A DNA stretch of 64,000 bases from Marvinbryantia formatexigens DSM 14469 (GCF_025148285.1 NZ_CP102268.1:3813501-3877500); one strand, 5' to 3'. Positions 35,871-44,910 are shown, numbered from the stretch's first letter. The notes: generated from the letters alone by a model not told the origin. Translations and numbers: made by a program.

Positions 35871-36560
35871 ATGAAAAGGTCGGAATTAAATAAAATTATC
35901 CGGGACTGTATTGAACTGGTTGAAAGGCGCGGTCTTTGTTTTCCGGAATTTGCGAAATGGTCTCCTGAAAGGTGGAGAGAGCTGAAGGAAGAAGAACGGG
36001 AAATTGTTGATAATATGCTGGGATGGGATATCAGTGATTTTGGGGGGAATTTTAAAGAGACAGGCCTGCTGATTTTTACTTTTAGGAATGGCAATTTTAA
36101 ACATAAGGATCTATATCCGAAGCCTTATGCGGAGAAGCTCCTGCTTGTAGGAGACGGACAGAAGCTTCCGTTCCATTTTCACTGGAGTAAAATGGAGGAC
36201 ATTATTAATCGCGGAGGAGGAGATCTGGAAATAACCGTGTACAATTCTGATGAAAATGAGGATTTTGATACGGTGTCGGATGTTATGCTGACCGTAGATG
36301 GAAAGAAAGTGACGGTGCCGGCGGGAGGAAAAATTACGCTTAAGCCAGGAGCCAGCGTGACGCTGCTTCCAGGGCAGTATCATCAGTGGGTTGGTGTGCC
36401 GGGAACAGGTCCGGTTATGCTCTTTGAAGTGTCATCTACAAATGATGATACCGTCGATAACCGATTCCATTCGGCGAAGAACCGCATTCCGGAGATTGAG
36501 GAAGATGAACCGGCAGAATATCTTATTTTTAATGATTATAAAGACTATGTAGTCTTTTAG
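35871..36560 (+). CDS. D-lyxose isomerase (cupin fold)
   Basis: This 229-residue metal-dependent cupin matches D-lyxose ketol-isomerases, which interconvert D-lyxose and D-xylulose and usually also D-mannose and D-fructose. The metal ligands appear as FHFHWSKMED (His102, His104, Glu109) and GQYHQW (His171). The start overlaps nothing; it begins 10 bp after the hydrolase stop, so co-translation is likely. It suggests that the hydrolase releases D-lyxose or, more plausibly for gut glycans, D-mannose. Confidence 0.88.
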   Translation: MKRSELNKIIRDCIELVERRGLCFPEFAKWSPERWRELKEEEREIVDNMLGWDISDFGGNFKETGLLIFTFRNGNFKHKDLYPKPYAEKLLLVGDGQKLPFHFHWSKMEDIINRGGGDLEITVYNSDENEDFDTVSDVMLTVDGKKVTVPAGGKITLKPGASVTLLPGQYHQWVGVPGTGPVMLFEVSSTNDDTVDNRFHSAKNRIPEIEEDEPAEYLIFNDYKDYVVF

Positions 36561-36630
36561 CAGAGAGAATACGGCTGCTGATTAAGAAAGGAGGGATCAT
36601 AAAGAAAACGTACATAACATTAAAAAACAG

Positions 36631-36659
36631 TTGAAAACCGATTGAAAATTTAATATATT
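36631..36659 (+). promoter_or_regulatory. Promoter of the first LacI-type gene
   Basis: TTGAAA (36631-36636), a 17-bp spacer and TATATT (36654-36659). A perfect palindrome directly follows the -10. Confidence 0.65.
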
Positions 36660-36661
36660 TA

Positions 36662-36680
36662 TTATTGTAATTTACAATAA
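36662..36680 (+). promoter_or_regulatory. Perfect 19-bp palindrome, probable LacI-type operator
   Basis: TTATTGTAA-T-TTACAATAA covers the expected transcription start of the LacI-type gene. Autoregulation by that protein is the simplest reading. Confidence 0.65.
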
Positions 36681-36713
36681 TTTATTTATTAAAGTTTAGG
36701 AAGAATTCGGCAT

Positions 36714-37727
36714 ATGAAATCAAACATTAAAACAATCAGCGAATTAACGGGATTTTCACAGGCGACAATATCCAATGTACTAAATAACAAAAAGAATGTA
36801 AAAAAATCCACGGCAGACCTGATTATTCAGACTGCATATAAAATAGGCTATCTGGATTCCAATAAAATCGAAAATGTTCGAATTGTTATGTATAAAAAAT
36901 CGGGCGAGATTCTTACGGAAACACCATTGATTACGGCTTTGATTGAAGGTGTTGAAAGCGAAGCCCAGAATAACAATCTCCCGACTATCATATGCAATTT
37001 AAAAGAAGGAGATGCGGATTTTGAAAATAAAATAGAAGAAATCTTATCTTCCCGCAACTCCGGAATCATAATGCTGGCAACTGAGATGGACTGGGATGAC
37101 ATCAAACGCTTTCAGAGCATCCGGGAAAGAATGGTTGTGGTCGATGCGTTTTTCAGAGAGGGGCTTTTTGAGTCGCTGCTCATGGATAATATGGATGCAT
37201 TTTATAATTCTGTTCTGTATTTGCATAACAAAGGACACCGGAATATTCAGATGATAGACAGTTCTATTGAAATTCGTAACTTTAAATATCGCAGGTCTGG
37301 TTTTCTGAGTGCGATGAATGATTTGAAGCTTTCCGGCGGTGAAGATTCCATTATAAAATTACATCCGACGATGTCGGGAGCGTATCAGGATATGCTCAGA
37401 TATTTAGAAACAAAACCGAAGCTTCCATCTGCTTTCTGCGCTGTGAATGATATTATTGCGATTGGCGCGATGAAGGCGATAAAGGAATATGGCTATAAGA
37501 TCCCGGATGATGTATCGATTATAGGATTTGATAATATGCCTTATGGAGATATTACTTCTCCGGGATTGACGACGGTTAATATTTTAAAGCGGGAAATGGG
37601 TGAAATAGCCGTCCAGAGATTACTTGTAAATTGCAATCAGAAGTGTTACATTCCGCTTGTCACACAACTGCAGACCTCTATCGTGGAAAGACAGAGCGTC
37701 CGGAGGATTGACGGGGAAGCGGGGTGA
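36714..37727 (+). CDS. LacI-family transcriptional regulator 1
   Basis: This 337-residue repressor has an N-terminal HTH (TISELTGFSQATISNVLNNKKNV, about 7-29) and a periplasmic-binding-like sugar sensor ending in VSIIGFDNMPYGDITSPGLTTV. The protein lies within the sugar locus, after the isomerase and before the dehydrogenase, and probably controls it through sites like the 19-bp palindrome at its own promoter. AGGAAG precedes the ATG. Confidence 0.9.
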   Translation: MKSNIKTISELTGFSQATISNVLNNKKNVKKSTADLIIQTAYKIGYLDSNKIENVRIVMYKKSGEILTETPLITALIEGVESEAQNNNLPTIICNLKEGDADFENKIEEILSSRNSGIIMLATEMDWDDIKRFQSIRERMVVVDAFFREGLFESLLMDNMDAFYNSVLYLHNKGHRNIQMIDSSIEIRNFKYRRSGFLSAMNDLKLSGGEDSIIKLHPTMSGAYQDMLRYLETKPKLPSAFCAVNDIIAIGAMKAIKEYGYKIPDDVSIIGFDNMPYGDITSPGLTTVNILKREMGEIAVQRLLVNCNQKCYIPLVTQLQTSIVERQSVRRIDGEAG

Positions 37728-37760
37728 ACCGGAAAAAGACGGATTCAGGAGGAGATAATT

Positions 37761-38813
37761 TTGAAAGCACTGAGAATGTATGCTCCGTATGATTTTAGAT
37801 TAGAAGAGGTGCCGGTTCCGGAAACGGGTGATGATGATATCCTTGTGAAAGTTGGCGGATGCGGTATTTGTGCCGGGGATGTCAAGACATATCATGGAGG
37901 GCAGCGTGTATGGGGCGCAACGCCGGAGCAGGCGTTTATAGAGGCGCCGTGTATTGGCGGACATGAATTTTTCGGCACCGTTGAGAAAGTTGGAAAGAAT
38001 GTTAAGGATTATAAGGTGGGGGAGCGCGTCCTGGCAGAGCAGATTCTGCCATGCGGCGAATGCAGGTTCTGCCGGCAGGGACATTACTGGATGTGTCAGC
38101 GTCATTATATTTATGGATTTAAGCATGATGCGGAGGGCGGTTTTGCAGAGTATATGAATTTTCATAAAGGAAGTGTGATTCATAAGCTTCCGGATGCGCT
38201 GACAGACGAGCAGGCAATTCTGGTGGAGCCGTATGCATGCGGTATGCACGCTGTTGAGCGGGCTGAAATCCAGTACGAAGATGTGGTGATTATCAGTGGT
38301 CTGGGTACCATCGGTCTTGCAATGGTCTGCGCTGCAAAACTGCGTTCTCCGAAAATGGTAATAGGACTGGACCTCAGGAAAAACAGAAGAGACAAAGCAA
38401 AAGAATTTGGGGCAGATCTGGTTCTGAATCCGGCGGATGACGATGTGAATGAAATCATAAAAAATCTGACCGGAGGCTACGGAGCGGATGTGTACATTGA
38501 GGCATCGGGGGCACCGGCGAGTGTTTCGCAGGGGCTGAATCTGGTTGCCAATATGGGCAGATATGTACAATTCGGCGTTTTTGCAAAGGACGTAACAGCC
38601 GACTGGAATATTATAGGAGATACAAAGCACATTAATATTTATGGTTCTCACCTGTCTGGTCATTGCTATGAGCCTGTTATTAAGGGAATGATAAATGGGA
38701 CGATGAAAACAGAAGGAATTCTGTCGCACAAATATGCCTTGGAGGACTGGAAAGAGGCGTTTGAAACGGCGGAAAAGGACCCGTCAGCTTTTAAGGTTGC
38801 TTTATTGCCATAA
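37761..38813 (+). CDS. Zinc-dependent polyol/alcohol dehydrogenase (MDR family)
   Basis: This 350-residue NAD(P)-dependent dehydrogenase starts at TTG 37761, with AGGAGG 7 bases upstream. The catalytic zinc site is Cys37 (GICAGD) with GGHE (66-69); the structural zinc site is Cys98, Cys101, Cys104 and Cys112. The Rossmann motif is SGLGTIGLA. It resembles sorbitol/threonine-type dehydrogenases and probably oxidises a polyol or reduces a ketose made in this locus. It is the last gene; a terminator starts about 70 bp after the stop. Confidence 0.9.
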   Translation: MKALRMYAPYDFRLEEVPVPETGDDDILVKVGGCGICAGDVKTYHGGQRVWGATPEQAFIEAPCIGGHEFFGTVEKVGKNVKDYKVGERVLAEQILPCGECRFCRQGHYWMCQRHYIYGFKHDAEGGFAEYMNFHKGSVIHKLPDALTDEQAILVEPYACGMHAVERAEIQYEDVVIISGLGTIGLAMVCAAKLRSPKMVIGLDLRKNRRDKAKEFGADLVLNPADDDVNEIIKNLTGGYGADVYIEASGAPASVSQGLNLVANMGRYVQFGVFAKDVTADWNIIGDTKHINIYGSHLSGHCYEPVIKGMINGTMKTEGILSHKYALEDWKEAFETAEKDPSAFKVALLP

Positions 38814-38881
38814 AAGATTTGTCCGGAATACTTTTAAATTATTGAAATCAAAGATTAAAAATATCACTTGAAAGTGATGTG

Positions 38882-38917
38882 CAGGGCAGAAAAACGATAT
38901 TTCTGCCCTGTTTGATT
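38882..38917 (+). terminator. Terminator of the lyxose-isomerase locus
   Basis: CAGGGCAGAAA (38882-38892) pairs with TTTCTGCCCTG (38900-38910), followed by TTTGATTT. Confidence 0.8.
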
Positions 38918-38994
38918 TATATCCGGTATATGCAAAAACAGACAGCCTGACTATCTATATTGAGAAAGTGCTTCCCGGCTTTTGCGGGGAATTT

Positions 38995-39046
38995 AAAAAG
39001 TCGCTCATTTTTTGGCGGATATCTTGAAAAAGTCGCTCATTTTTTT
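38995..39046 (+). promoter_or_regulatory. Two direct repeats AAAAAGTCGCTCATTTTTT at the GH2 promoter
   Basis: The copies at 38995-39013 and 39027-39045 are identical over 19 bp and spaced by 32 bp, three helical turns. The second overlaps the -35 box and spacer. Same-face direct repeats are typical of AraC-type activator sites or cooperative repressors. Confidence 0.6.
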
Positions 39047-39165
39047 GTATAATATAAAAATCAAAAAGAGGACAGGAGGCACAGCGTGATTATCAGTGCG
39101 GATTGGCAATTCTGTCTGTTTTTGATTTGCTAGAAACGTAATTGAGATGTAAAAGGAGGATGTAT

Positions 39166-41430
39166 ATGCGGAATATAATTCATTTAAATAACGGCTGGCG
39201 ATTTATCAGGGAGGATGCCGGACTTCCGGAGACACTGCCGGAGGAATGGGAGGAGGTGGAGCTGCCGCACTGCTGGAACGCGGTTGACGGGCAGGACGGC
39301 AATGGCGCCTATTACCGTGGAAGGTGCTGGTATGCCAGAAACTTTCAGACGCCGGTGCAGCCGCTTGGAAACGGGCGGGTGTACGTGGAGGTCCTGGCGG
39401 CGGGGCAGCAGGCATCTGTTTACGTAAACGGCAAAGAAGCGGTATATCACGAGGGCGGTTATTCCACCTTCCGCGCGGATATTACCGGGCTTTGCAGGGA
39501 CGGCCAGGAAAATCTTCTGGTGATTGCCTGCAGCAATGAGGAAAAGAGCAGCGTGTATCCGCAGTCGGCGGATTTCACATTTTACGGCGGCCTGTACCGG
39601 GGAGTGAATCTGATCAGCGTGCCGGATACGCATTTTGACCTGGATTATTACGGGGGACCCGGACTTCAGGTGACGCCGGAGCCGTGCGATGACGGAGGAG
39701 CCGTTTTCAGACTGGCTTCCTGGGTAAAAAATGCCGATGAAAACTTTACGGTTCTGTATTCCATCCGGGATGCCGAAGGAAACGAGGTTGCCGGTGCGGC
39801 GCGTCCGGCGGCGGATGCCGGGGTGACAGTTTACGTTCCCGACGCCGAAAAATGGGAAATCGACAGACCGTATCTTTACACGGTGACGGCAACGCTGCAG
39901 AGGCGCAACGAGGCGTTTGATGAAATATCGGTGCGTGCGGGTGTGAGAAGCTTCTCCTGCGACCCGGAGAAGGGCTTTTTTATCAACGGCAGACAGACGC
40001 CGCTGCGCGGTGTCAGCCGCCATCAGGACCGGCTGTATAAGGGAAATGCGCTCACACGGGAGGAGCATTATGAGGATGCCCGCCTGATTAAGGAGCTTGG
40101 GGCGAACACGATCCGGCTGGCGCACTATCAGCATTCGCAGGATTTTTACGACGCCTGCGACGAGCTTGGCTTTATTGTGTGGGCGGAGATTCCGTTTATC
40201 AGCGTGTTTAACACTGACCCGGCGGCGCACGAAAACTGCATCAGCCAGATGAAGGAGCTGATTATACAGAATTACAACCATCCGTCCATCTGCTTCTGGG
40301 GAATTTCGAACGAAATTCTTATCGGAGGCATATCGGAGAAGCTGGTGGAAAATCACCGGGAGCTGAATGCGCTCTGCAAACAGCTTGACCCGACGCGGCT
40401 GACAACGATTGCGCACGTATCCATGACGCCGGTGGACGGTCCCCTGCACGGGATTACAGATGTGGAGAGCTATAACCATTACTTCGGCTGGTACGGCGGA
40501 AAAATGGAGGACAACGGTTCCTGGCTGGACGATTTCCACAGGATGCATCCGGAAATCTGCCTGGGACTTTCCGAATACGGATGCGAGGGGATTATCACCT
40601 ATCACGGAGCAAATCCGGCGTGCAGGGATTACAGCGAGGAATACCAGGCGCTTTATCATGAGCACATGGCAAAGGTTCTGGAGGAACGCTCCTATATCTG
40701 GTCCAGCTACGTATGGAATATGTTTGATTTTGGCTGCGCGGCGCGCAACGAGGGCGGCGTTGCCGGGAGAAACAACAAAGGTCTGATGACGATAGACCGG
40801 AAGATGAAAAAAGACAGCTACTATGTGTACCAGGCATACTGGAGCAAAAAGCCGATGGTCCATCTGTGCGGCAGACGCTATGCGCAGCGCGCAGGCGAAA
40901 CGACGGAAATCCGCGTATATTCCAATCAGCCCTCCGTTGCCCTGTACCTTGATGGAAAGCTGGTGGAGGAAAAGACGGCGGATAAGGTTTTTGTATTTCA
41001 TGTTGCACTGGCGGACGGCGTTAATATCGTGACAGCCAGGGCGGGAAAAATCAGCGACAGCATGACGCTGGAGAAGGTGGATGCGGAGCCGTCCGTTTAT
41101 GCGCTCCCGGAAGCAAAGGAGAGAGCGGAGGGCGTAGCAAACTGGTTTAAGCTGGCGGGAAATCTGGACCTGAAAGCGCCGATGGAATTTCCGGAGGGCA
41201 GATACAGTATCCGGGATACCATAGAAGAGCTGGCGGATTCGCAGGAAGCGTGGGACATTACGGCGGAAGCATTCCGGCTGGCGGCCAATATGAAGCTTGC
41301 CAGAAGGGAAGGAATGTGGGATATGATAAAGAGCATGACACTGGAGGATGCCTTGAAAATGGCTGGTTCGATGGTCCCGGAGGGCTTTACGGAAAGCGTC
41401 AATGCAAAGCTGATAAAGATAGAAAAGTAA
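39166..41430 (+). CDS. GH2 beta-glycosidase (beta-galactosidase/beta-glucuronidase type)
   Basis: This intracellular glycosidase of about 754 residues has the GH2 order: jelly-roll sugar-binding domain (LNNGWRFI...LPHCWN), Ig-like domain, then TIM barrel. The acid/base is Glu383 in WGISNEI and the nucleophile Glu470 in GLSEYG; the SEYG form resembles beta-glucuronidases and some beta-galactosidases. An extra C-terminal Ig-like region follows. I chose ATG 39166 (AAGGAGG 6 bases upstream). It has its own promoter and terminator, so it is a single-gene unit. The exact sugar cannot be told. Confidence 0.88.
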   Translation: MRNIIHLNNGWRFIREDAGLPETLPEEWEEVELPHCWNAVDGQDGNGAYYRGRCWYARNFQTPVQPLGNGRVYVEVLAAGQQASVYVNGKEAVYHEGGYSTFRADITGLCRDGQENLLVIACSNEEKSSVYPQSADFTFYGGLYRGVNLISVPDTHFDLDYYGGPGLQVTPEPCDDGGAVFRLASWVKNADENFTVLYSIRDAEGNEVAGAARPAADAGVTVYVPDAEKWEIDRPYLYTVTATLQRRNEAFDEISVRAGVRSFSCDPEKGFFINGRQTPLRGVSRHQDRLYKGNALTREEHYEDARLIKELGANTIRLAHYQHSQDFYDACDELGFIVWAEIPFISVFNTDPAAHENCISQMKELIIQNYNHPSICFWGISNEILIGGISEKLVENHRELNALCKQLDPTRLTTIAHVSMTPVDGPLHGITDVESYNHYFGWYGGKMEDNGSWLDDFHRMHPEICLGLSEYGCEGIITYHGANPACRDYSEEYQALYHEHMAKVLEERSYIWSSYVWNMFDFGCAARNEGGVAGRNNKGLMTIDRKMKKDSYYVYQAYWSKKPMVHLCGRRYAQRAGETTEIRVYSNQPSVALYLDGKLVEEKTADKVFVFHVALADGVNIVTARAGKISDSMTLEKVDAEPSVYALPEAKERAEGVANWFKLAGNLDLKAPMEFPEGRYSIRDTIEELADSQEAWDITAEAFRLAANMKLARREGMWDMIKSMTLEDALKMAGSMVPEGFTESVNAKLIKIEK

Positions 41431-41475
41431 AATACGAAAAGCAAAAAACAAAAAAACAGGGAACGGTCAGAGAAG

Positions 41476-41515
41476 CTTCCGGATGTACGAAAAAACATCC
41501 GGAGGTTTTTCTTTT
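41476..41515 (+). terminator. Terminator of the GH2 gene
   Basis: CTTCCGGATGT pairs with ACATCCGGAGG and is followed by T5CTTTT. Confidence 0.85.
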
Positions 41516-41759
41516 ATGGGAAAGCGGCACTTTATCCCGGATATCCGCAGGATTGGATTTGTGAAAGCCGCGTCGCTGAAAAAAGTTAATTAAAAGTTAA
41601 GCAACAAATAAATGGGTAAAAAGACGGAAAATATTTTTAAAATACCAAACAAAATGAAAAAATACATTTATATAAATATTTCCGTCAAAAATCGATTGCA
41701 AAAATAAACAAAGAAAAAAAGAAATTAAAAAAATAATAAGCAAAATGACGAAAACGCAC

Positions 41760-41788
41760 TTGACAAAGAAGTAATGCGGGTTTATGAT
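41760..41788 (+). promoter_or_regulatory. Promoter of the mannose-glycan operon
   Basis: TTGACA, a 17-bp spacer and TATGAT; the expected transcription start is near 41795. GTTAAGTAACAA just downstream might be part of an operator. Confidence 0.75.
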
Positions 41789-41831
41789 AAAGATACATAA
41801 GTTAAGTAACAATATGCGGGCAGGAGGGCAG

Positions 41832-42872
41832 GTGAATATTTTGGCAGGACGAGGCGCAGTTTCCATGCAGAATATTGCAGATGAGCTTGGCGTCAGCAAG
41901 GTGACGGTTTCCAAGGCAATCAATGGAAAAGAAGGTGTCAGCGGACCGCTCAGACAGAAAATATTGCAGACTGCGGCGGATCACGGATATGTGCTTCCGG
42001 ATTACGGACAGCGGAAGGCACGTACCATTGCGATTATCATGAGCGAGCGGTTTCATTCCGGAGACAGCGGCCGTTTTTATATGGGCATGTACGAGCACAT
42101 CAACCGCGAGCTGCGGATGCGGGCGTACTCCAGCGTTATGATTACACCGAATCCCGAAACTCTGGAGCATGACGCGGAGACGATCGAAAAGCCAGGAATG
42201 TTCGACGGTCTTATTTTTCTGGGGATTCTTGATAAAGAGGTGCGTGAGCGCATCGACAGGATTCCGCTTCCGAAGGTGTATGTGGATTTGTACGATGTCG
42301 GATACCGCTCGGATTCTGTTGTGACGGAGAGCATTTATTCCGCATACGAAATCACGAAGCATCTGATACGCAGCGGACATCGGGAAATCGGATTTGTGGG
42401 GACGCTTGGTGTGACAACGAGCATCAACGACCGCTATCTGGGGTATATGCGTGCACTGATGGAAAAAGGGCTGAAAGAGCAGGAACGCTGGAGGATTCCG
42501 GACCGCGATCAGGCGGGCAGAGCGGTCGACCTGCAGCTTCCGCAGGAACTTCCGGAGGCGTTCATGTGCAACTGTGATGAGACAGCCTTCCGGCTTGTCC
42601 GGGAGCTGAAGCGCAGAGGTCTGTCTGTGCCGGAGGATGTGTCGGTTGTCGGGTTTGACGATGATATTTATGCGGGGCTCTGCGAGCCGCAGCTTACGAC
42701 GGTTGCCGTAGATATGAAGGAAATCGGCAGAACCGCTGTAAAATGCATGGTCAGACGCATGGAGCGTACCGGGACAGAAAATAGTGAGGGAGAAGTTTAC
42801 CGGATACCGGGAAAACTGATTTTCCGGGATTCGGTACGGGAGAGGAAAGGGAGAATGAAAAGTGAAAAATAA
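41832..42872 (+). CDS. LacI-family transcriptional regulator 2
   Basis: This sugar-responsive repressor of about 346 residues has an HTH (SMQNIADELGVSKVTVSKAINGKEGVSG) and a sensor domain ending VSVVGFDDDIYAGLCEPQLTTV. GTG 41832 follows an AGGAGG at short distance. ATG 41784 lies inside the -10 box and is excluded if that promoter is used; TTG 41841 is another option. It is the first gene of the importer operon, and the next gene starts within its last codons, so it likely regulates its own operon. Confidence 0.88.
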   Translation: MNILAGRGAVSMQNIADELGVSKVTVSKAINGKEGVSGPLRQKILQTAADHGYVLPDYGQRKARTIAIIMSERFHSGDSGRFYMGMYEHINRELRMRAYSSVMITPNPETLEHDAETIEKPGMFDGLIFLGILDKEVRERIDRIPLPKVYVDLYDVGYRSDSVVTESIYSAYEITKHLIRSGHREIGFVGTLGVTTSINDRYLGYMRALMEKGLKEQERWRIPDRDQAGRAVDLQLPQELPEAFMCNCDETAFRLVRELKRRGLSVPEDVSVVGFDDDIYAGLCEPQLTTVAVDMKEIGRTAVKCMVRRMERTGTENSEGEVYRIPGKLIFRDSVRERKGRMKSEK

Positions 42873-43818
42873 CAAAAAGGTCCGTTCGAAAAAGCCGCGC
42901 TGGACAAAGAATGACACGGAACTGAGCATTCTGGCGCTGCCGACCACCATCTGGTATATCTTATTCTGCTTCCTGCCGATGTTCGGTCTGGTTATCGCAT
43001 TTAAGAATTACCGTGTGACGGGCGGAAAGAGCTTTATCTATAATGTAATCCACAGCGAATGGGCGGGATTCAAAAATTTTGAATTTCTTCTGAAATCAAA
43101 GGATTTGTTTGTGATTCTCAGAAATACCATTCTTTATAATCTGGCGTTCATCATTCTGGGGATGCTTCTGTCGGTCGGGCTGGCGATTATGATAAGTCTT
43201 CTGCACAGCAAACGGAAGTCCAAGGTGTATCAGACGCTGATGTTCTTTCCGTACTTTATGTCGTGGGTAGTCGTGGCGTACTTTCTGGATGCTTTTCTGA
43301 ACCAGGACAACGGTCTGATTAACAGTATGCTGCGCGATGCCGGGAGCGAGCCGGTCCGCTGGTATATGACGGCGGGCGTGTGGCCGTTTCTGCTGATTTT
43401 TATGTATCTGTGGAAATCAACCGGCTATAACATGGTTATTTACCTTTCCAGCATTACCGGCATCGATACGACGCTGTATGAAGCCGCGGTGGTGGACGGG
43501 GCAACCAAGAGGCAGCAGGTGTGGTACATTACGCTGCCGTGTCTGAAAAATGTCATCATCATGATGTTTATTCTGAATGTGGGCAAGGTCTTTTACTCGG
43601 ATTTCGGTCTGTTCTATCAGCTGTCGCAGGGCGCTACCGGTTCGATTTTCAATACGACGGCAACGATTGATACCTATGTATTTAACGCCATCCGCTCGTC
43701 CACGCCGATCGGCATGACGTCGGCGGTTACGTTTTTCCAGTCTGTCGCCTGCTGTATCACCATTCTGGTGGCAAACGGAATTGTGCGCAAGATAGACGAA
43801 GACAGCGCGATTATATAA
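42862..43818 (+). CDS. Oligosaccharide ABC importer permease (LplB type)
   Basis: This 318-residue permease has six spans and the EAA loop EAAVVDGATKRQQVWYITLP. The GTG start overlaps the LacI-type gene by 11 bp. Sequence features (TIWYILFCFLPMFGLVIAFKNYRV) match the LplB/YtcP group, which pairs with large binding proteins for complex oligosaccharides. No ATPase gene is nearby. Confidence 0.92.
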   Translation: MKNNKKVRSKKPRWTKNDTELSILALPTTIWYILFCFLPMFGLVIAFKNYRVTGGKSFIYNVIHSEWAGFKNFEFLLKSKDLFVILRNTILYNLAFIILGMLLSVGLAIMISLLHSKRKSKVYQTLMFFPYFMSWVVVAYFLDAFLNQDNGLINSMLRDAGSEPVRWYMTAGVWPFLLIFMYLWKSTGYNMVIYLSSITGIDTTLYEAAVVDGATKRQQVWYITLPCLKNVIIMMFILNVGKVFYSDFGLFYQLSQGATGSIFNTTATIDTYVFNAIRSSTPIGMTSAVTFFQSVACCITILVANGIVRKIDEDSAII

Positions 43819-43830
43819 GGAGGCAGGAAG

Positions 43831-44757
43831 ATGGCAAAGAGAAGAGAGGAGCCGGATGCTCCGAACAGGCTGAACCGGATAGCAAAAAAGACGGATATAT
43901 GTTTCAATATCATATTTGCAGTGCTGGCGCTGATGTGCATTATTCCGGTAATCTTTATATTTATTATTTCGATTTCCTCGGAGGAATCCATCCGGCATAT
44001 CGGATACCGCTTTATTCCGGAATCGTTTTCGGCGGATTCGTATATTTTCCTGTTCCGCGAGGCGGATATGATTCTGAGAGCGCTCGGCGTATCCTTTGTG
44101 GTGACGATAGTCGGCACGGCGCTCGGCGTGATGCTGACCACAATGATGGGTTATGTGATGTCCAGGAGCAATTACAGGCTGAACGGGCTCTGCACGATGA
44201 TTGTATTTATCCCGATGATTTTCAACGGCGGTATGCTTTCCTCCTACGTGGTAAATACGCAGCTTCTGCATTTAAAGGACAGTATCTGGGCGCTGATTCT
44301 GCCGCTGCTTGTTTCATCGTTTAATGTCGTGATATGCAAGACGTTCTTTAAGACAAACATACCGGATTCTGTCATGGAATCGGCGCAGATCGACGGCGCG
44401 ACGCAGTTTACGATTTTCGGAAAAATCGTGCTGCCTCTGGCAAAACCGCTGCTGGCAACGATTGCACTGTTCCTGACATTCGGTTACTGGAATGACTGGT
44501 TCCAGTCTTCTCTGTACATTACGAACACAAAGCTGTATTCGCTGCAGGCACTGCTCGACCATGTACAGAGGAGTATTGAAATGATGGCGAACAATCCGAC
44601 AATGGGCGTTACCATGACAGAGTATATGAATTCCATGCCGAAGGAAGGGGCGCGTATGGCAATGGCGATTCTGATTATCGTTCCAATCGCGTGTACCTAT
44701 CCGTTCTTCCAGAGATATTTTATCTCCGGTCTGACGGTAGGATCGGTAAAAGGATGA
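43831..44757 (+). CDS. Oligosaccharide ABC importer permease (LplC type)
   Basis: This 308-residue partner permease has the EAA loop ESAQIDGATQFTIFGKIVLP and ends PFFQRYFISGLTVGSVKG, the typical C-terminus of LplC/YtcP-type permeases. It starts 12 bp after the first permease with AAGGAGG upstream. Confidence 0.93.
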   Translation: MAKRREEPDAPNRLNRIAKKTDICFNIIFAVLALMCIIPVIFIFIISISSEESIRHIGYRFIPESFSADSYIFLFREADMILRALGVSFVVTIVGTALGVMLTTMMGYVMSRSNYRLNGLCTMIVFIPMIFNGGMLSSYVVNTQLLHLKDSIWALILPLLVSSFNVVICKTFFKTNIPDSVMESAQIDGATQFTIFGKIVLPLAKPLLATIALFLTFGYWNDWFQSSLYITNTKLYSLQALLDHVQRSIEMMANNPTMGVTMTEYMNSMPKEGARMAMAILIIVPIACTYPFFQRYFISGLTVGSVKG

Positions 44758-44910
44758 CACAGGTTTTAACGGAAATGCAGATTTCCGTAGAACAGGGCGG
44801 GAGATTCCGCCTGCGAAGCGGCAGGCGCCGGACTGATTTTCCGGTTTTCCGCGCCGCGAATATAAAAAAGCTGCCGTCGGCAGCGCAAAGCAAAAAGGAG
44901 GGTTTACAAA
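44758..44910 (+). promoter_or_regulatory. Hairpin-rich gap before the binding-protein gene
   Basis: The gap has two perfect short hairpins: ACGGAAAT/ATTTCCGT (from 44768) and GCTGCC-GTC-GGCAGC (44870-44884), the latter close to the ribosome binding site. They probably stabilise or tune the binding-protein message. Confidence 0.5.

Larger units (their letters stand above)
38814..39165 (+). promoter_or_regulatory. Control region between polyol dehydrogenase and GH2 genes
   Basis: The region holds an ATCACTT/AAGTGAT palindrome (38862-38877), the dehydrogenase terminator (38882-38917) and a pair of direct repeats. A TTGAAA-18-TATAAT promoter (39024-39053) drives the GH2 gene. There is no gene in it. 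Confidence 0.7.
41431..41831 (+). promoter_or_regulatory. Terminator and promoter region between GH2 and LacI-type gene 2
   Basis: After the terminator (41476-41515) the DNA turns very A+T-rich. TTGACA (41760-41765), 17 bp and TATGAT (41783-41788) form a strong promoter. Since the -10 covers ATG 41784, translation must begin later. There is no gene in this stretch. Confidence 0.75.

Noticed and set aside
39184-41451. Open frame of 755 codons on the minus strand opposite the GH2 gene
   Set aside because: The plus strand has full GH2 motifs and a ribosome binding site; the minus frame has neither.
41784-41831. ATG start for LacI-type regulator 2
   Set aside because: The codon overlaps the -10 box of a near-consensus promoter, so it would not be on the transcript.
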